DNA of 64,000 bases from DATAUD01 sp036501665. Its GTDB lineage: Bacteria; Verrucomicrobiota; Verrucomicrobiia; Limisphaerales; Palsa-1400. A program made the translations under genes and the position numbers. Below are positions 43,014 through 51,577 of this stretch, piece by piece (position 1 is the stretch's first letter; every line of letters starts with the position of its first letter). The DNA is taken from positions 1 to 64,000 of the forward strand of contig DASXZW010000008.1 of assembly GCA_036501665.1 (NCBI GenBank). The letters are read 5' to 3'. The notes beneath the pieces are model-generated. The model made no database searches. It saw only the letters and a list, made by a program, of their open reading frames with translations, and was not told the origin of the DNA.

Positions 43014-44627
43014 TCATTTTGGAGGAGCGGAGGGCTGAATGATTTTTTGCAGGGCTAACTTTTCGGCCTCTGTCTGCACGTAGGGAAGAAGTTGAGAGGG
43101 ATCGGTGATGGGTTGGCCGGGATTGGCTGCCGCAAAAGCGAGAATCGGCTGTTTCAGATCGTCTCCTGAATTGGAGCCGCTCTGGACGGAGCCAGGAGAA
43201 ATCTGCAGGGTCGATTCATAGAAATTGCCATCGGCATCGGTTTGGAAATTTGGTTTTTGAGAGACCTTTCCCGGGCCGGTGAATTCGTAGTTCTGCAGAA
43301 TTGAATCATCGCCGGCATCGCCGAGGTAAGGTTTGAGCTGGGAAAAATCGGTTGGGTTTTGGCCACCGTTACTTTGTGAATATTTGGTGAAGGCGTCCCC
43401 GACTGCGGTGGCGAATTCGCCCTTCGCAGCGCCTTTTAATTCGTCGATGGCCTTGGCGTAATCGGCGGGGGATTCCAGTTGGTTAAGGTCTTTGACTGAA
43501 TCAATCCAATCCTTGTCCTTGAGAAGTTTGAATTCGGGAATTTGTTGATCGGGTGATTGCGCCACCATCTCCTTTAATTTTTTGCTGCGATCCGCCCACG
43601 ACTTCATGGCGGAATCAATAGGATCACTTTGTTCGACAGAGGCGGCGGCCTTCTGCAGTCCGGCCTTCGACGCTTCGCGAAGATGACTGACTTCCCGGCG
43701 CAATTTGACAATTTCCGAGGTGCTGGATCGGAATTTCGCGGCCTCCGATTTCAGTGCGGCAATCTGGTTTGTCGCGTCGTCCCGCTCATTTTGCAATTGA
43801 AGGTTTTGTTGGGCGAGCGCGTCCTGCTGGCGCTGCGCGGCGAGCGCCTGCTCCTGATATTGGGAGGCCTGGCGGGCTTCGTAAATTCCGGTTCCGACCG
43901 CGGCGGCGAGCACAGCGGTAACAAGGGTTTTTTGCATTATAGTCATAGCGATTGCTTTCGTTGCGACGAAGGTTGTTACTGGGTGAACGATGGCAGCGCC
44001 GGAAAAGGCGGCCGCGGAAATAGTGGCGCCAAGCCCAATTGGCGCAGCGTGGAGGGTCTGGGCGCCGAGCAAGGCAACCAGTCCGGCAGCGCCGACCGCA
44101 ATGCCGCGACGGGCGAACATCTCGCGCAATTGTTCGACGGCCCGGCTGACGCGCTTTCGGGCAGCTTCCTCGGAGGTGCCGAGAATTTCGCCGACTTCCC
44201 GCAGGCTTTTGTTCTGGAAGAAGCGGAGCAGGATGGCGTTTCGGTCCGGCTCATCGAGCGTCTCCAGAACTTCGTCGAGAAGACCTTCGATGCGCATCCA
44301 TTCGGGGGAATCGGATTTCATATTGGCTAGATCGAGAGCGATTTGCTCGCGTTGTTCGCGGCGTGATTCTCCGCGCACGACATCAATCGCGGCGCGCCGG
44401 GCCACCCGGTAAAGCCACGCGGGAAGAATGGTCCCGGGGCGGAGGGTTCGCGCGTTCTTCGCGAGAGTCAAGAAGACTGTTTGAGAAACGTCCTCGGCCA
44501 GTTGCGGGGACCGGACTTGCCGAAGGGCGGTGGCATAGACGAGATTCAGGTGGCGCTGCACCAGGGCGGCGAAGGCTTCTTCGGAAGCTTTCTCGGTGTA
44601 TTGCCTAAGTAATTCCTGATCGCTCAT
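43014..44627 (-). CDS. ECF sigma factor fused to a membrane-anchored coiled-coil domain
   Basis: A 537-residue protein. Residues 1-170 are an ECF-type RNA polymerase sigma factor: region 2 contains AEDVSQTVFLTLAKN and region 4 the helix-turn-helix SLREVGEILGTSEEAARKRV. A hydrophobic segment near 175-195 and another near 225-245 follow, then a coiled coil (about 250-320) and a Ser/Asp/Pro-rich C-terminal domain (320-537). The extra part would tether the sigma factor to the membrane and may do the job of an anti-sigma factor. Such fusions are common in Verrucomicrobiota. No separate anti-sigma gene is adjacent. Confidence 0.85.
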   Translation of the reverse strand: MSDQELLRQYTEKASEEAFAALVQRHLNLVYATALRQVRSPQLAEDVSQTVFLTLAKNARTLRPGTILPAWLYRVARRAAIDVVRGESRREQREQIALDLANMKSDSPEWMRIEGLLDEVLETLDEPDRNAILLRFFQNKSLREVGEILGTSEEAARKRVSRAVEQLREMFARRGIAVGAAGLVALLGAQTLHAAPIGLGATISAAAFSGAAIVHPVTTFVATKAIAMTIMQKTLVTAVLAAAVGTGIYEARQASQYQEQALAAQRQQDALAQQNLQLQNERDDATNQIAALKSEAAKFRSSTSEIVKLRREVSHLREASKAGLQKAAASVEQSDPIDSAMKSWADRSKKLKEMVAQSPDQQIPEFKLLKDKDWIDSVKDLNQLESPADYAKAIDELKGAAKGEFATAVGDAFTKYSQSNGGQNPTDFSQLKPYLGDAGDDSILQNYEFTGPGKVSQKPNFQTDADGNFYESTLQISPGSVQSGSNSGDDLKQPILAFAAANPGQPITDPSQLLPYVQTEAEKLALQKIIQPSAPPK

Positions 44628-44737
44628 CTCTCGTCTTCAATAAGTATAACGACACCGGGTTGGGAAACCGGACACGAAATGTTTGGTAAAGAGGAGGAAT
44701 CTCTACGCGAGCGCGCAAGAAACTCAATCCGCGTGGA

Positions 44738-45718
44738 TTACGTGCGCCACTCCAAATTTACGACCTGGCCGTGGTCTTTGTGCTTTTGGTCGAGGCAGCG
44801 GAGTTCAAGACGCGCGCCGTCGGCAAGCAAAGTCGCGTGGACCCATCCGTTGGGGCGGCCTTTCTCAAACAGGTAAGCGACTGGCGGGAAATTGATCAGG
44901 CACAATCCGCTGGAATCATGCTCGACACTCCAGCGATGCGTGTGGCCGAAGAAGTACGCTTTGACGTGACGGCGCGGACGCAAAATTTCCATCAGCTCCG
45001 CAGTGTCCTGCAATGCTCCGGCTGCGGCGGCGAGGTTTTGCAGGGAGGAGGAGACGCCGATCAATTCGGCTCCGGTCTCCAATGCGCCATTGCCTGAAGC
45101 GGTCGCAAATGTTGGTTGATGGTGCAGAGATACCAGCGCAGGTTTGTCCTTGTTTTCATCCAGCGCCTTCGAAAGCCAGTGGCGTTGCGCGGGGCCGAGG
45201 CGTCCGGGGGTTTCCTGAGTTTCGATGAGCGAATCAAGGATAAACCAGTTCGCGTATCGGGTGCGGACGATGGCCGTTTGGCGATCAGCCAAATTTGGCG
45301 AGACGGATTTTTCATCCGGCAGTGTTTCCCAGAAGCGTTCACGGTGATCGTGATTGCCTAAGGTCAGATGAATCGGCAATCCGCGCTTCCGCATCGGTTC
45401 GAGAAGGGTGAGCACAGTCTTGTAGTCCTCCACTTTGCCCGCGTTAAAAGCAAGGTCTCCGTTAATCAGCACACCGGAAACCGGCGTCGGCCATGCGATG
45501 ACTTCGGCCGCGACGGTTTTAAGGTTGGAGGCCATGTTCGCGCCGTTGTGGATCAGGTTGGTGTCGGCGGCAATGTGGGTATCCGAAAGAAGCGCCCAGG
45601 ATTGACCGTCACCGGCAGTTTCGTGCGCCATGCTCCGCCCGGCGACAATAAGGGCTGCAGTGGAAAGAGAACCTTTAAGAAAACGTCTTCGGGAAATCGG
45701 CGCCAAGTAAACCGGCAT
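44738..45718 (-). CDS. Tat-exported calcineurin-like phosphoesterase
   Basis: A 326-residue metallophosphoesterase. The N-terminal SRRRFLKG (residues 9-16) followed by a hydrophobic stretch is a Tat signal. Metal-binding motifs are LSDTHIA, NGDLAFN, LGNHDHR, SLHHQP and FGHTHRW, the complete set of the calcineurin-like fold. The enzyme would act outside the cytoplasm on a phosphoester; the substrate is unknown. It is divergent from ppk1, which may point to phosphate metabolism (weak inference). Confidence 0.87.
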   Translation of the reverse strand: MPVYLAPISRRRFLKGSLSTAALIVAGRSMAHETAGDGQSWALLSDTHIAADTNLIHNGANMASNLKTVAAEVIAWPTPVSGVLINGDLAFNAGKVEDYKTVLTLLEPMRKRGLPIHLTLGNHDHRERFWETLPDEKSVSPNLADRQTAIVRTRYANWFILDSLIETQETPGRLGPAQRHWLSKALDENKDKPALVSLHHQPTFATASGNGALETGAELIGVSSSLQNLAAAAGALQDTAELMEILRPRRHVKAYFFGHTHRWSVEHDSSGLCLINFPPVAYLFEKGRPNGWVHATLLADGARLELRCLDQKHKDHGQVVNLEWRT

Positions 45719-45843
45719 CTGAAGATATTAGCCCCTTTGTGCCCTGCCGTCGAGAAAAACGCGGCGCATTCATCAATCGACAGCCGGCCAATTTCTGCTT
45801 TCTGCCAGCGGTTTCGTGCTTTAATGTCCAGCCCGAACGCGCC

Positions 45844-48015
45844 ATGCGAACCAAATCCCTAAAAATCGAGCCGGAACACTTCATCAACCGGGAATTAAGC
45901 TGGCTGGCGTTCAATGAACGGATATTGGAGGAATCGCTGGACCCGACCACGCCGTTGCTGGAGCGCGTGAAATTCTTTTGCAAGTTCAGCGCGAACCTGG
46001 ACGATTTTTTTGAGACGCGCGTCGCCGGCCTGAAACAACAAATCGAAAGCGCCGCCACGCATCGCAGCCCGGATGGGTTGACGCCATCGGAAGCGTTTCA
46101 TGCGATCAACAAGCGTGTGCGCGACTTGGTGACTCGGCAGTATGCGTGCTGGCGGAACGAAATCCGCGTTGATCTCGAGAAAAACGGAATCCGCTTTCTG
46201 AACTTTGACGATCTTTCAAAAGAGGAAATTGAATGGGTCGATAGTTTTTACCAGGCGCAAGTGCGGCCCGTTCTCACGCCATTAGGTTTGGATCCTGCTC
46301 ATCCATTTCCGAAGCTGCTGAACAAATCGCTCAATTCGATTGTTCAAATGGACCTGATCGAGAAGGGAGAACGCAAACGCCGCCTTGCGGTGGTGCAAGT
46401 GCCTCGCGTCCTCCCGCGCCTAGTGAAACTTCCCCGCCGCAAATCCCATGGGCAGCATTATATTTTTCTGGGCGATTTGATTGGCCATTATCAGGCGAAC
46501 TTGTTTCCAGGCTCGGCGATTCTGGGGCATTGGCATTTCCGCGTGACCCGCAACACCGACCTTTACAGCGACGCCGAACAAGCCGCCGAACTGCTCAAGC
46601 CCGTCGAGGCCGACTTTCGCCATCGTCGGCAGGGCGACGCCGTGCGCCTCGAAGTCGAGCATGGCTGCCCGATGGAAATTCGCGCGATGCTCCTGGAAAA
46701 CCTGGGTTTGGCCGAGCAGGATTTGTTTATTATTGACGGCCCTCTGAATCCTAACCGGCTGATGCACCTTGCCGAAGGCGAACATTCGCCGGAAATGAGC
46801 GATCCGCCGTTTGTGGCCCCGGTAGCCGCTGATTTGCGCGAAGAGACGGATTTATTCGCGGCCATTCGCCGAAGCGATGTGATGCTGCATCATCCTTACG
46901 AAAACTTTTCCAGCGTTTTGGATTTTCTCCGCCAGGCCGCCGCCGATCCCAAGGTGCTGGCCATCAAACAAACGCTCTACAAAACCGGGAACGACGAGGC
47001 GGTTTTTTCCGCCTTGATCGAAGCGGCGCGGAACGGAAAGCAAGTCACGGCGGTGGTTGAGTTGCACGGTCGCGGGGACGAAAATTCCAGCGTGTGGCCG
47101 CTGCGACTTGAAGAAGCCGGGGTTCAATTGGTTTATGGATTGGTCGGTTGCAAAGTCCATGCGAAAATGTGCCTGGTCGTGCGCAAGGACGAGGACGCCA
47201 TTCGCCGCTATCTCCATCTAAGCTCTGGAAACTACAATCCTTCGACCGCGCGCTTTTACACGGACATCGGATTGTTGACATGCCGCCCAGAATTTGGCGA
47301 AGACGCGACAAACCTATTTAATTTATTGACGGGAATTTGCCAGTTTCCGGGGACCAAAAAACTTGTCGTCGCGCCGTTCGAGTTGAAAATCAGGATGCTC
47401 GGGCTTGTCGAACGAGAGACCTCCAACGCCAAGCGCGGATTGCCCGCCCGAATCATCGCGAAGATGAACGCGCTGGAAGACCCGGACATGATCGCGGCGC
47501 TTTATCGCGCCTCGGCGGCTGGCGTGAAAATCGAATTGATCGTGCGGGGCATCTGCTGCCTCCGCCCGAAACTTCCGGGGTTAAGCGAAAACATTACCGT
47601 GCGAAGCGTGGTGGACCGGTTTGTGGAGCACAGCAGGATTTTCTATTTTGAAAACGCCTGTCAGCCGGAGGTGTGGCTTGGCAGCGGGGATTGGACGCCA
47701 GCGCACTTTTCGCGGCGCATTGAAGTGGCGTTCCCCATCGAGGATGGAAATTTGCGGGAAAGACTTCGCGGCCAAGCGCTGGAAACAATTCTGCGGGACA
47801 ACGTCAAGGTTCGCATTCTTCAAACCGGAGGGTCTTACCGAAAACCCGTGCCGCGCCGCAATGCGCCGCCGGTCCGAAGCCAGCTCGAACTTCTTGCCGC
47901 AGCCTACGCGAAGCATGAACCGGCATCCGGCCTGGCGAAAACGACGCCCGCGTATCAACGTTTCAAACTCGCGCCGCGCCCATTCCCGAAAAAAGCCGCA
48001 GCAACCCATGCTTGA
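45844..48015 (+). CDS. ppk1: Polyphosphate kinase 1
   Basis: A 723-residue enzyme that polymerises the terminal phosphate of ATP into polyphosphate. The N-terminal INRELSWLAFNERILEE segment is typical. H458 in YLHLSSGNYN is the autophosphorylated histidine, and H596 in VEHSRIFYF is the second catalytic histidine. The four PPK1 domains appear complete, and length is normal. The ATG at 45844 matches the family start. Its stop overlaps the downstream esterase start by 8 bp, suggesting coupled translation. No ppx gene is next to it. Confidence 0.94.
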   Translation: MRTKSLKIEPEHFINRELSWLAFNERILEESLDPTTPLLERVKFFCKFSANLDDFFETRVAGLKQQIESAATHRSPDGLTPSEAFHAINKRVRDLVTRQYACWRNEIRVDLEKNGIRFLNFDDLSKEEIEWVDSFYQAQVRPVLTPLGLDPAHPFPKLLNKSLNSIVQMDLIEKGERKRRLAVVQVPRVLPRLVKLPRRKSHGQHYIFLGDLIGHYQANLFPGSAILGHWHFRVTRNTDLYSDAEQAAELLKPVEADFRHRRQGDAVRLEVEHGCPMEIRAMLLENLGLAEQDLFIIDGPLNPNRLMHLAEGEHSPEMSDPPFVAPVAADLREETDLFAAIRRSDVMLHHPYENFSSVLDFLRQAAADPKVLAIKQTLYKTGNDEAVFSALIEAARNGKQVTAVVELHGRGDENSSVWPLRLEEAGVQLVYGLVGCKVHAKMCLVVRKDEDAIRRYLHLSSGNYNPSTARFYTDIGLLTCRPEFGEDATNLFNLLTGICQFPGTKKLVVAPFELKIRMLGLVERETSNAKRGLPARIIAKMNALEDPDMIAALYRASAAGVKIELIVRGICCLRPKLPGLSENITVRSVVDRFVEHSRIFYFENACQPEVWLGSGDWTPAHFSRRIEVAFPIEDGNLRERLRGQALETILRDNVKVRILQTGGSYRKPVPRRNAPPVRSQLELLAAAYAKHEPASGLAKTTPAYQRFKLAPRPFPKKAAATHA

Positions 48016-48631
48016 CACAGAACTTATCGAGGCGTCCGAAGGAACTGATCCCCGGCTGACGATTCTTATTCACGGGCTTGGCGACAGCATGGAAGGTTAT
48101 CGGTGGGTCCCGGAGGCGATGCGCATGCCCGCGATGAACTACCTTCTAGTCAACGCGCCGGATTCCTATTACGGCGGTTTTTCCTGGTATGACATTTACA
48201 ATAATCCCGGGCCCGGCATCGAGCGCAGCCGCAAGGCGCTTTTTGAACTTCTTGACAGCACGCGTGAAAAGAAATTTCCGACTGAAAAAACCATCGTGCT
48301 CGGCTTCTCGCAAGGCTGCCTGATGTCGCTGGAAATCGCGGCGCGTTACCCGCATCGGCTGGCTGGAATCGTGGGGATCAGCGGCTACGCGCACGAACCG
48401 GAAAAGATGGTTTTGGAATTATCCCCCGTCGCGCGCGAGCAACGCCTTCTCATCACACATGGCACCCAAGACCCGTTGATCCCCATCGACCAGGTGCGCC
48501 CGCAAATGGACGTTTTGAAACGAGCAGGTTTCAAAATTGAGTGGCGCGAATTTGTGAAAGCGCATACCATCGCCGGCGAGCAGGAATTGGCGGTGATCCG
48601 CGATTTTGTTCAGCAATGTTATGTCGCTTAG
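48008..48631 (+). CDS. Carboxylesterase/phospholipase-type alpha/beta hydrolase
   Basis: A 207-residue alpha/beta hydrolase close to the phospholipase/carboxylesterase group. The nucleophile serine is in LGFSQGC, the oxyanion region in LIHGLGDSMEGY, the acid in GTQDPLIP, and the catalytic His near the end in KAHTI. No signal peptide is seen, so it should be cytosolic. The ATG at 48008 lies inside the end of ppk1. The 3' end overlaps the start of the IPT/TIG gene by 11 bp. The natural ester substrate cannot be told. Confidence 0.85.
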   Translation: MLDTELIEASEGTDPRLTILIHGLGDSMEGYRWVPEAMRMPAMNYLLVNAPDSYYGGFSWYDIYNNPGPGIERSRKALFELLDSTREKKFPTEKTIVLGFSQGCLMSLEIAARYPHRLAGIVGISGYAHEPEKMVLELSPVAREQRLLITHGTQDPLIPIDQVRPQMDVLKRAGFKIEWREFVKAHTIAGEQELAVIRDFVQQCYVA

Positions 48632-51218
48632 CTGGACGAGGAGGTTTTGTTCCGTTTTGGCAATCACTGTGGGATTGCTTGCGCACTTACTTTGTCAAAC
48701 CGTTTCGGCGGTGTCCGTCACAGGATTTTCTCCGTCATTTGGCCAGCCGGGAAATGTCATTAATATCTTTGGGACTGGGTTAAGCGGCGCGTCGGTGGCA
48801 GAATTCAATTATGCGACGCCAACGCCGGGAGATTTTGTCGTGGTTTCGGATAGTCAACTGCAAGTGGTCGTGCCCATCGGCGCAACTTCAGGCTCTCTGG
48901 CAGTCGTTGTGGGTGGAATCCCTTTCGTCAGTCCAAGCCCGTTCCAAGTTGCGCCAGTCGTCACCAATTTTAATCCACAAAGCGGCATTGCGGGAACGCA
49001 GTTGGCCATTTTCGGCGCGAATTTCAACGCGCTCAGCACAACGGTTGTTTTCAGCGGAACCAACGCCTCGGTCAAGGCAACGTTCATCGCGCCAACGGAG
49101 GTGGCCGTGATTGTGCCGACGAACGCGGCCACCGGTCCGATCACAATAATGACCAGCGCAGGCACCAACGTCTCCACAAATATCTTCACGACAGGGACGC
49201 TGCCGACTATTGCCGGATTTTCTCCCATCGTCGGCACAAACGGGGCGAGCGTTCTGATTTCCGGAAGCAATTTCCTTCCGCCCGCCATCGTCACGTTCAA
49301 CGGCGTCACGGCGAAGGCGACAATCACCGCGTCCACTCAACTCAGCGCCATCGTTCCGGCGGGCGCGACGACCGGGCCCATCAGCATCACGACTTCCAAC
49401 GGGATGTTTACGACCAGCAGTAATTTCATCACGAGCGCGGGGCCGATCATCACCAATTTTTCGCCAACAATCGGCGAAGCCAACACTGCGGTTACCATTT
49501 CTGGATTCAATCTCCCTTCCGCCACGTCGGTGACATTCAATGGAAAAGCCGGGACGATCACGGGCTACAGTGCCAACTCACTGGAGGTTTTTCCGCCAGC
49601 CGGTTCCGGCGTCGGGCCGGTTGAGGTTTTCACGCCCTCGGGCAATTTCACGACGAGCAACTACTTCACCAATGCCACCGGCCCAATCATCACGGATTTT
49701 TCCCCGACGCTTGGGCCAGTGGGATCGGCGGTTGCAGTGGACGGAATTAATTTCACCAGCGCGACGACTTTGAAATTCGGCAATGTCGCCGCTTCTCCGA
49801 AACTTGTGAGCGCCACCCAACTTTCGGTCCTTGTACCCGCAGGCGCAGTCACCTCGCCAATTTCGGTTTCCGGCAATTCCACCACCTACACTTCGAGCAG
49901 CAATTTCACTGTGACCACAACCAAACCCGTGATTACAAGCATTGTCCCGCCTTCTGGGGTTCGCGGACAATCTGTCAGGATTAACGGCGCGAACTTCACA
50001 AACTTGACGGCTTCCGCAGTGCAATTCGACGGCGTTACCACGACCTACCAGCCTCCGACTTCCACCACGGTCCTTACGCCCGTTGTCCCCGCTGGCGCGT
50101 CCACAGGTTATGTTACAGTCAATAATACCTCTGGGTCGGGCGTCTCTGCGGCGCTCTTTTATCTCCAACCGTGGATTACGGGCTTCGGCGCGCCGGGCGG
50201 TATCGTCAATTCGACTCTCCTGTTAAACGGGCGCAGCCTGACCAATGTTTCGTCCGTCACCGTAAACGGAATCGCGTACGAGTTTACCAATTCAAACACG
50301 CAAATCGGCGCGGTCATCCCGACCAATGCCACAACCGGCCTGGTTGAAATCGTCACACCCGGCGGAATTTTCATCTCGACGAATCAATTTGCAATTCTTC
50401 CGAAAATCTACTCATTCAGCCCGGTGATCGGCCCCGCCGGCACAGTGGTTACAATCGACGGCACAAGCCTCTTCAACGTCAACAAAGTCGAATTCGGCGG
50501 CGTCAGCGCCACTCCGACGTTCGTTTCGACCAACGAAGTCCAGGTGGCCGTCCCATCCGGAGCTGAAAGCGGCCCGCTCACCGTCTTTACACAGTACGGC
50601 AGCGACATTAGTTCAAACGATTTCACCGCGACCAAGCCAACCTTGCTGTTTTTGCGAAAGTCGGTGTTTCCAACCCTGGCCACAACCAACGATGAGGTCA
50701 CCTTCACTTTGACCGTCACCAATTCCGGGCCTTCGATCGCGACCAGTCTCATTGTCACCGACAGTATCCCCGCCGGCCTCATTGTGTTCGGCGCGAATGC
50801 CACCGTTGGGAGCATCACCAATAGAGGCGGGAATCTCCTCTGGACCTTTCCAATTCTTGACACCAACGACAGCGCGAAAATGCAGGTCTTCGCGACCGCT
50901 TCAGCGCCTGCCGCCATTACAAATCTTGCGCACCTTGGTTTTGCGGAAGGAAACCTGAACACGGACAGCAATTTTTCATTCGCCTTCTCATATTTCGTCA
51001 ACACTGCGCAACAGACCATCAGTGTGCAGGTCGAAACAAACTCCGATCAGTTGCTGCTTTCGTGGCCGGTTTCGCCCGCGGCCTTCGGGCTGGAGATCAG
51101 CACAAATCTTGCTGTTTCAAACGCGTGGCAATTTGCGCCAATCTTTATCACCAACGGGTTGAACTGCTTCACCGACACGATCAGCGGCCCGGCGAAGTTT
51201 TACCGGCTGGCGTGGTAA
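48621..51218 (+). CDS. Secreted protein with eight IPT/TIG repeats and a DUF11 domain
   Basis: An 865-residue exported protein. A signal peptide covers about residues 1-31 (cleavage near VSA|VSV). Eight IPT/TIG-type immunoglobulin-like units follow, each starting with a pattern such as ITNFSPTIGEANTAVTISG and about 80 residues long. A DUF11-type domain (VFPTLATTNDEVTFTLTVTN) lies near residue 690-760, and the C-terminus ends in a YRLAW motif seen in verrucomicrobial secreted proteins. Likely a cell-surface adhesion or structural protein. The start overlaps the esterase gene, and no LPXTG or PEP-CTERM anchor is present. Confidence 0.85.
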   Translation: MSLSWTRRFCSVLAITVGLLAHLLCQTVSAVSVTGFSPSFGQPGNVINIFGTGLSGASVAEFNYATPTPGDFVVVSDSQLQVVVPIGATSGSLAVVVGGIPFVSPSPFQVAPVVTNFNPQSGIAGTQLAIFGANFNALSTTVVFSGTNASVKATFIAPTEVAVIVPTNAATGPITIMTSAGTNVSTNIFTTGTLPTIAGFSPIVGTNGASVLISGSNFLPPAIVTFNGVTAKATITASTQLSAIVPAGATTGPISITTSNGMFTTSSNFITSAGPIITNFSPTIGEANTAVTISGFNLPSATSVTFNGKAGTITGYSANSLEVFPPAGSGVGPVEVFTPSGNFTTSNYFTNATGPIITDFSPTLGPVGSAVAVDGINFTSATTLKFGNVAASPKLVSATQLSVLVPAGAVTSPISVSGNSTTYTSSSNFTVTTTKPVITSIVPPSGVRGQSVRINGANFTNLTASAVQFDGVTTTYQPPTSTTVLTPVVPAGASTGYVTVNNTSGSGVSAALFYLQPWITGFGAPGGIVNSTLLLNGRSLTNVSSVTVNGIAYEFTNSNTQIGAVIPTNATTGLVEIVTPGGIFISTNQFAILPKIYSFSPVIGPAGTVVTIDGTSLFNVNKVEFGGVSATPTFVSTNEVQVAVPSGAESGPLTVFTQYGSDISSNDFTATKPTLLFLRKSVFPTLATTNDEVTFTLTVTNSGPSIATSLIVTDSIPAGLIVFGANATVGSITNRGGNLLWTFPILDTNDSAKMQVFATASAPAAITNLAHLGFAEGNLNTDSNFSFAFSYFVNTAQQTISVQVETNSDQLLLSWPVSPAAFGLEISTNLAVSNAWQFAPIFITNGLNCFTDTISGPAKFYRLAW

Positions 51219-51221
51219 GAA

Positions 51222-51467
51222 TTATTGCTTTTCGTACTCGCCTTTGCCTAGGCGCTTGAGAACGGTGAAGCCCGCCTTTTTGGCGTCGGAAATTGAAAGC
51301 GGCTTCAATTTTATCGGCGAGCTGAACGAGGAAATAATCTTTCGCACCGGCTTGCGGCACGAGGGGCATACTTTCAGCGGCGCCGCATCCAGGGGACGGC
51401 GCAAAGAGAATTTGCCGCCGCACACCACGCAGCCACCCTCACAAAGTTCGTATTCGTAAATCGGCAT
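51222..51467 (-). CDS. FmdB-type zinc-ribbon protein
   Basis: An 81-residue protein with the FmdB pattern: MPIYEYEL at the start, a CxxxC-type pair (CEGGC), a following CVVCGG, and CPSC with RKIISSFSS after it. These cysteines form a small zinc ribbon. FmdB family proteins are called putative regulators, but their function is unknown. It converges on the IPT/TIG gene (3 bp between stops) and is divergent from the AddA-like gene. Confidence 0.82.
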   Translation of the reverse strand: MPIYEYELCEGGCVVCGGKFSLRRPLDAAPLKVCPSCRKPVRKIISSFSSPIKLKPLSISDAKKAGFTVLKRLGKGEYEKQ

Positions 51468-51577
51468 GTTGCTTTGACTCTGTCAATTAAGTTACAGGCA
51501 AATTGACCGGATTCAAGGACGACTGATTCCTTTGTGCGGTAACTGGGAAGGCATGAAAAAACGTTGGCTCTTCCGCG

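Noticed and set aside
48621..51218. CRISPR-like periodic repeats
   Set aside because: The roughly 240-bp periodicity is protein-level repetition of IPT/TIG domains in an open frame, with diverged DNA.
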